Shown one piece after another: positions 43,205 to 44,489 of a DNA stretch of 44,489 bases (positions are counted from its first letter, which is position 1; each line of letters begins with the position of its first letter). The notes under the pieces are model-generated. The model did not search any database. It was given only the letters and a program-made list of their open reading frames with translations, and was not told the origin of the DNA. This DNA is from Pseudomonadota bacterium (GTDB lineage Bacteria; Pseudomonadota; Gammaproteobacteria; Burkholderiales; Burkholderiaceae_C). The position numbers were made by a program, and so were the translations under genes. The stretch spans positions 1-44,489 of the forward strand of contig JAKBBK010000019.1 of assembly GCA_021808525.1 (NCBI GenBank). The letters are read 5' to 3'.

Positions 43205-43957
43205 TCAGTAGGCGCCGTCGAGGGCTGCCCTGCCGTTCATTTCCGCAACCAGGCCGCGCAGCTCGCCGTGCTCCGGCTCGCGGCGCCCGGCGAACACCCG
43301 CATGGATTCCGGCTCGACCAGTTCGATTCCCCCGTAACGCAGACGCAATTGACCCAGCGAGGAGAGGCGCTGCAGGGCCTGATTGACGCGCTGACGCGAC
43401 AGGCGACAGATGTCGGCCAGCTCTTCCTGGGTAATGCGCAGCAGGTGGCCGACCGCCGGATGCAGCACCGGATCGAACAACATCAGCAGGGCCTGGGCCA
43501 CGCGCTCGTCTGCGCTGCCGGGCCGGCCCGAACGCAGCTGCTGGCGGCACAGCCGCATGCGCTGTTCCAGGCGGGCCAGCAACAGGTGGTTGAAACCCAG
43601 GCTGCGCTCGCGCAACCAGAAATAGGTGTCGCCGGGAAGCAAGCCGATATGACTTTTGCGCAGCGCGATCAGGTCCTCGGACCAGGCCTGGGTGCCCGCG
43701 ATGGTGTCCTCGCCGACCCAGCCGCCAGGGGCCACGGCGTTGGCGCCGACGGGCCGCTCGACCTCGCCGCGGAGCAGCAGCAAGCCGCTGAATACGCCGA
43801 TCCACTGCTGCGTGGGCTCCGCGCGTCGGCACACGAGGCTGCCGGCTTCGAAGGTCTGAATCTGCAGATCGCGCTGGAGGCGCTGCAGGGAGGTGTCGTC
43901 CAGCCCCGACATCCAAGGGCAACACCTAGGCAAATTGAGAACGTCTTTGGCTTTCAT
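43205..43957 (-). CDS. Crp/Fnr-family transcriptional regulator
   Basis: A 250-residue regulator with an N-terminal cyclic-nucleotide-binding-type beta barrel (about residues 20-130: FEAGSLVCRRAEPTQQWIGVFSGLLLL), a dimerisation helix (RSLGFNHLLLARLEQRMRLCRQQL) and a C-terminal winged helix (LLRITQEELADICRLSRQRVNQALQRLSSLGQLRLRYGGIEL, about 170-210). The Cys pattern of Fnr-type oxygen sensors is missing (only an adjacent Cys pair near residue 12), so it is not a typical Fnr. The ligand is unknown. It lies 212 bp upstream of mlaF on the same strand. Confidence 0.9.
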   Translation of the reverse strand: MKAKDVLNLPRCCPWMSGLDDTSLQRLQRDLQIQTFEAGSLVCRRAEPTQQWIGVFSGLLLLRGEVERPVGANAVAPGGWVGEDTIAGTQAWSEDLIALRKSHIGLLPGDTYFWLRERSLGFNHLLLARLEQRMRLCRQQLRSGRPGSADERVAQALLMLFDPVLHPAVGHLLRITQEELADICRLSRQRVNQALQRLSSLGQLRLRYGGIELVEPESMRVFAGRREPEHGELRGLVAEMNGRAALDGAY

Positions 43958-44013
43958 GGGGCTTCTTGCGCATTTCTTCGAGGAATATGCGACAAGAAGG
44001 GGTATGTGCAGTG

Positions 44014-44026
44014 TTACAAGGTGTAA
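44014..44026. promoter_or_regulatory. Palindrome upstream of the Crp-type regulator gene
   Basis: TTACA-AGG-TGTAA is a perfect 5-bp inverted repeat with a 3-bp centre, about 57 bp before the regulator's start codon. It is not a standard Crp (TGTGA-N6-TCACA) or Fnr (TTGAT-N4-ATCAA) site. It may be an operator for autoregulation or for another dimeric factor. Confidence 0.35.
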
Positions 44027-44170
44027 TGAATCTTATCAGGATTCGCCAAACGACCTTCCTGGGCGACCTTCCGGACGATCGTTGAGCCCATCAATCATCT
44101 GTTTCAGAGGACGCCTCCCCTGCTTGCAGGGGTTGCGTAACGTTTTGCGACAAATGTGGCGCGCATCCCA

Positions 44171-44212
44171 CAAAATGCAAACGGCGCCGCCTCTCCTCGA
44201 GGCAGGCGCCGT
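44171..44212 (-). terminator. Rho-independent terminator of the H-NS-like gene
   Basis: On the minus strand ACGGCGCC (44212-44205) and GCCTC (44203-44199) pair with GAGGC (44193-44189) and GGCGCCGT (44188-44181): a 13-bp stem with one bulged base and a 5-nt loop. It is followed by TTGCATTTT. It starts 47 bp after the H-NS-like stop codon. Confidence 0.75.
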
Positions 44213-44259
44213 GCGCATGCGTTGGGGCCGGCACGACGTGCGTGCCGGCGGGACCGGGC

Positions 44260-44487
44260 TCACACGATCAGGAAGTCTTCCTTGCGCTTGCCGGTGTTGA
44301 CCTCGGCCTGCAGCCACTTGGGCATCTTCCCGCGTCCGGTCCAGGTTTCGCCCGTGCGCGGATGGCGGTATTTGGCGGCCACCGTCATGCCCTTGCTGCG
44401 CGAACCGCGGCCGCTGGAGCCCAGATCGTTCACGCTGATGCCGTACTCCTGCATTTTGGCGCGAATATCCGCCACAACGTTGGCGAT
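44260..44487 (-). CDS. H-NS-family DNA-binding protein (5' end outside window)
   Basis: The C-terminal ~75 residues of a small H-NS-type nucleoid protein. The DNA-binding motif AAKYRHPRTGETWTGRGKMPKWL contains the AT-hook-like core TWTGRGKMP that reads the minor groove of AT-rich DNA. The preceding stretch ANVVADIRAKMQEYGISVNDL matches the end of the oligomerisation region and shows that the gene continues past the right edge; the GTG at 44475 is not the true start. Such proteins silence AT-rich, horizontally acquired genes. Confidence 0.92.
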   Translation of the reverse strand: MANVVADIRAKMQEYGISVNDLGSSGRGSRSKGMTVAAKYRHPRTGETWTGRGKMPKWLQAEVNTGKRKEDFLIV

Positions 44488-44489
44488 TT

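Larger units (their letters stand above)
43958..44259. other. Intergenic region between the H-NS-like gene and the Crp-type regulator
   Basis: About 300 bp with lower GC than its surroundings and no gene. It holds the terminator of the H-NS-like gene (44171-44212) and, nearer the regulator, AT-rich DNA with a TTACA-AGG-TGTAA palindrome (44014-44026). The promoter of the Crp-type gene should lie around 43975-44060 but no good -35/-10 pair can be assigned. Confidence 0.6.

Noticed and set aside
43205..43957. Assignment of the Crp-family regulator as Fnr
   Set aside because: The N-terminal cysteine cluster needed for an oxygen-sensing 4Fe-4S centre is missing.

Overview
The window is a gene-dense, very GC-rich stretch of a bacterial chromosome. 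Gene content and order point to a betaproteobacterium of the order Burkholderiales. Evidence for this is the unbroken minus-strand block mlaFEDACB - ABC exporter - bolA - murA - hisGDCBHAFIE - tatABC, the petABC - sspAB cluster, a short-form HisG, and a small H-NS-type protein at the right edge. The genus cannot be fixed from the sequence alone. Most genes are conserved housekeeping genes. Accessory material is limited to a HigBA toxin-antitoxin pair beside a tRNA and a repeat island inside the his operon.

Layout from the left: the 3' part of hslU, then a minus-strand operon DUF971 - ubiE - ubiJ - ubiB - coaX (ubiquinone biosynthesis plus pantothenate kinase). Next, on the plus strand, come a large acyl-CoA synthetase/GNAT fusion resembling protein acetyltransferase Pat, a small predicted secreted protein, an APC-type amino-acid permease, a YeiH-family transporter, a small TPR membrane protein and a CPA2 cation/proton antiporter. 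An acyl-CoA ligase and an orphan sensor kinase follow on the minus strand. Then come higBA, tRNA-Thr(UGU), sspA-sspB and petABC (the cytochrome bc1 complex). mscL, pdxA, a Nif3-like gene and a membrane-anchored HtrA protease lead into the tat/his/mla block. A Crp/Fnr-type regulator and a partial H-NS gene close the window.

Several genes connect functionally. petA carries a twin-arginine signal, and tatABC lies about 5 kb away. The ubi operon makes the quinone oxidised by the bc1 complex. The mla genes (retrograde phospholipid transport) and murA (first step of peptidoglycan synthesis) together serve the envelope. Many neighbours overlap by the ATGA type (hisI/hisE, mlaF/mlaE, mlaC/mlaB, mlaB/ABC ATPase, ABC ATPase/permease), which implies translational coupling. 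Three convergent pairs overlap tail to tail (hslU/coaX 13 bp, mscL/pdxA 11 bp, htrA/tatC 91 bp).

The most unusual non-coding features are four. An 811-bp repeat island between hisF and hisI (104-bp exact direct repeats, a 51-bp tandem array and a 32-bp inverted repeat) is bounded by a 10-bp direct repeat that looks like a target-site duplication. The higBA promoter has a perfect palindrome filling its -35/-10 spacer, and the predicted transcript starts at the toxin start codon. A hairpin sequesters the Shine-Dalgarno sequence directly before the YeiH-family gene. An intrinsic terminator sits directly upstream of the sspA ribosome-binding site.
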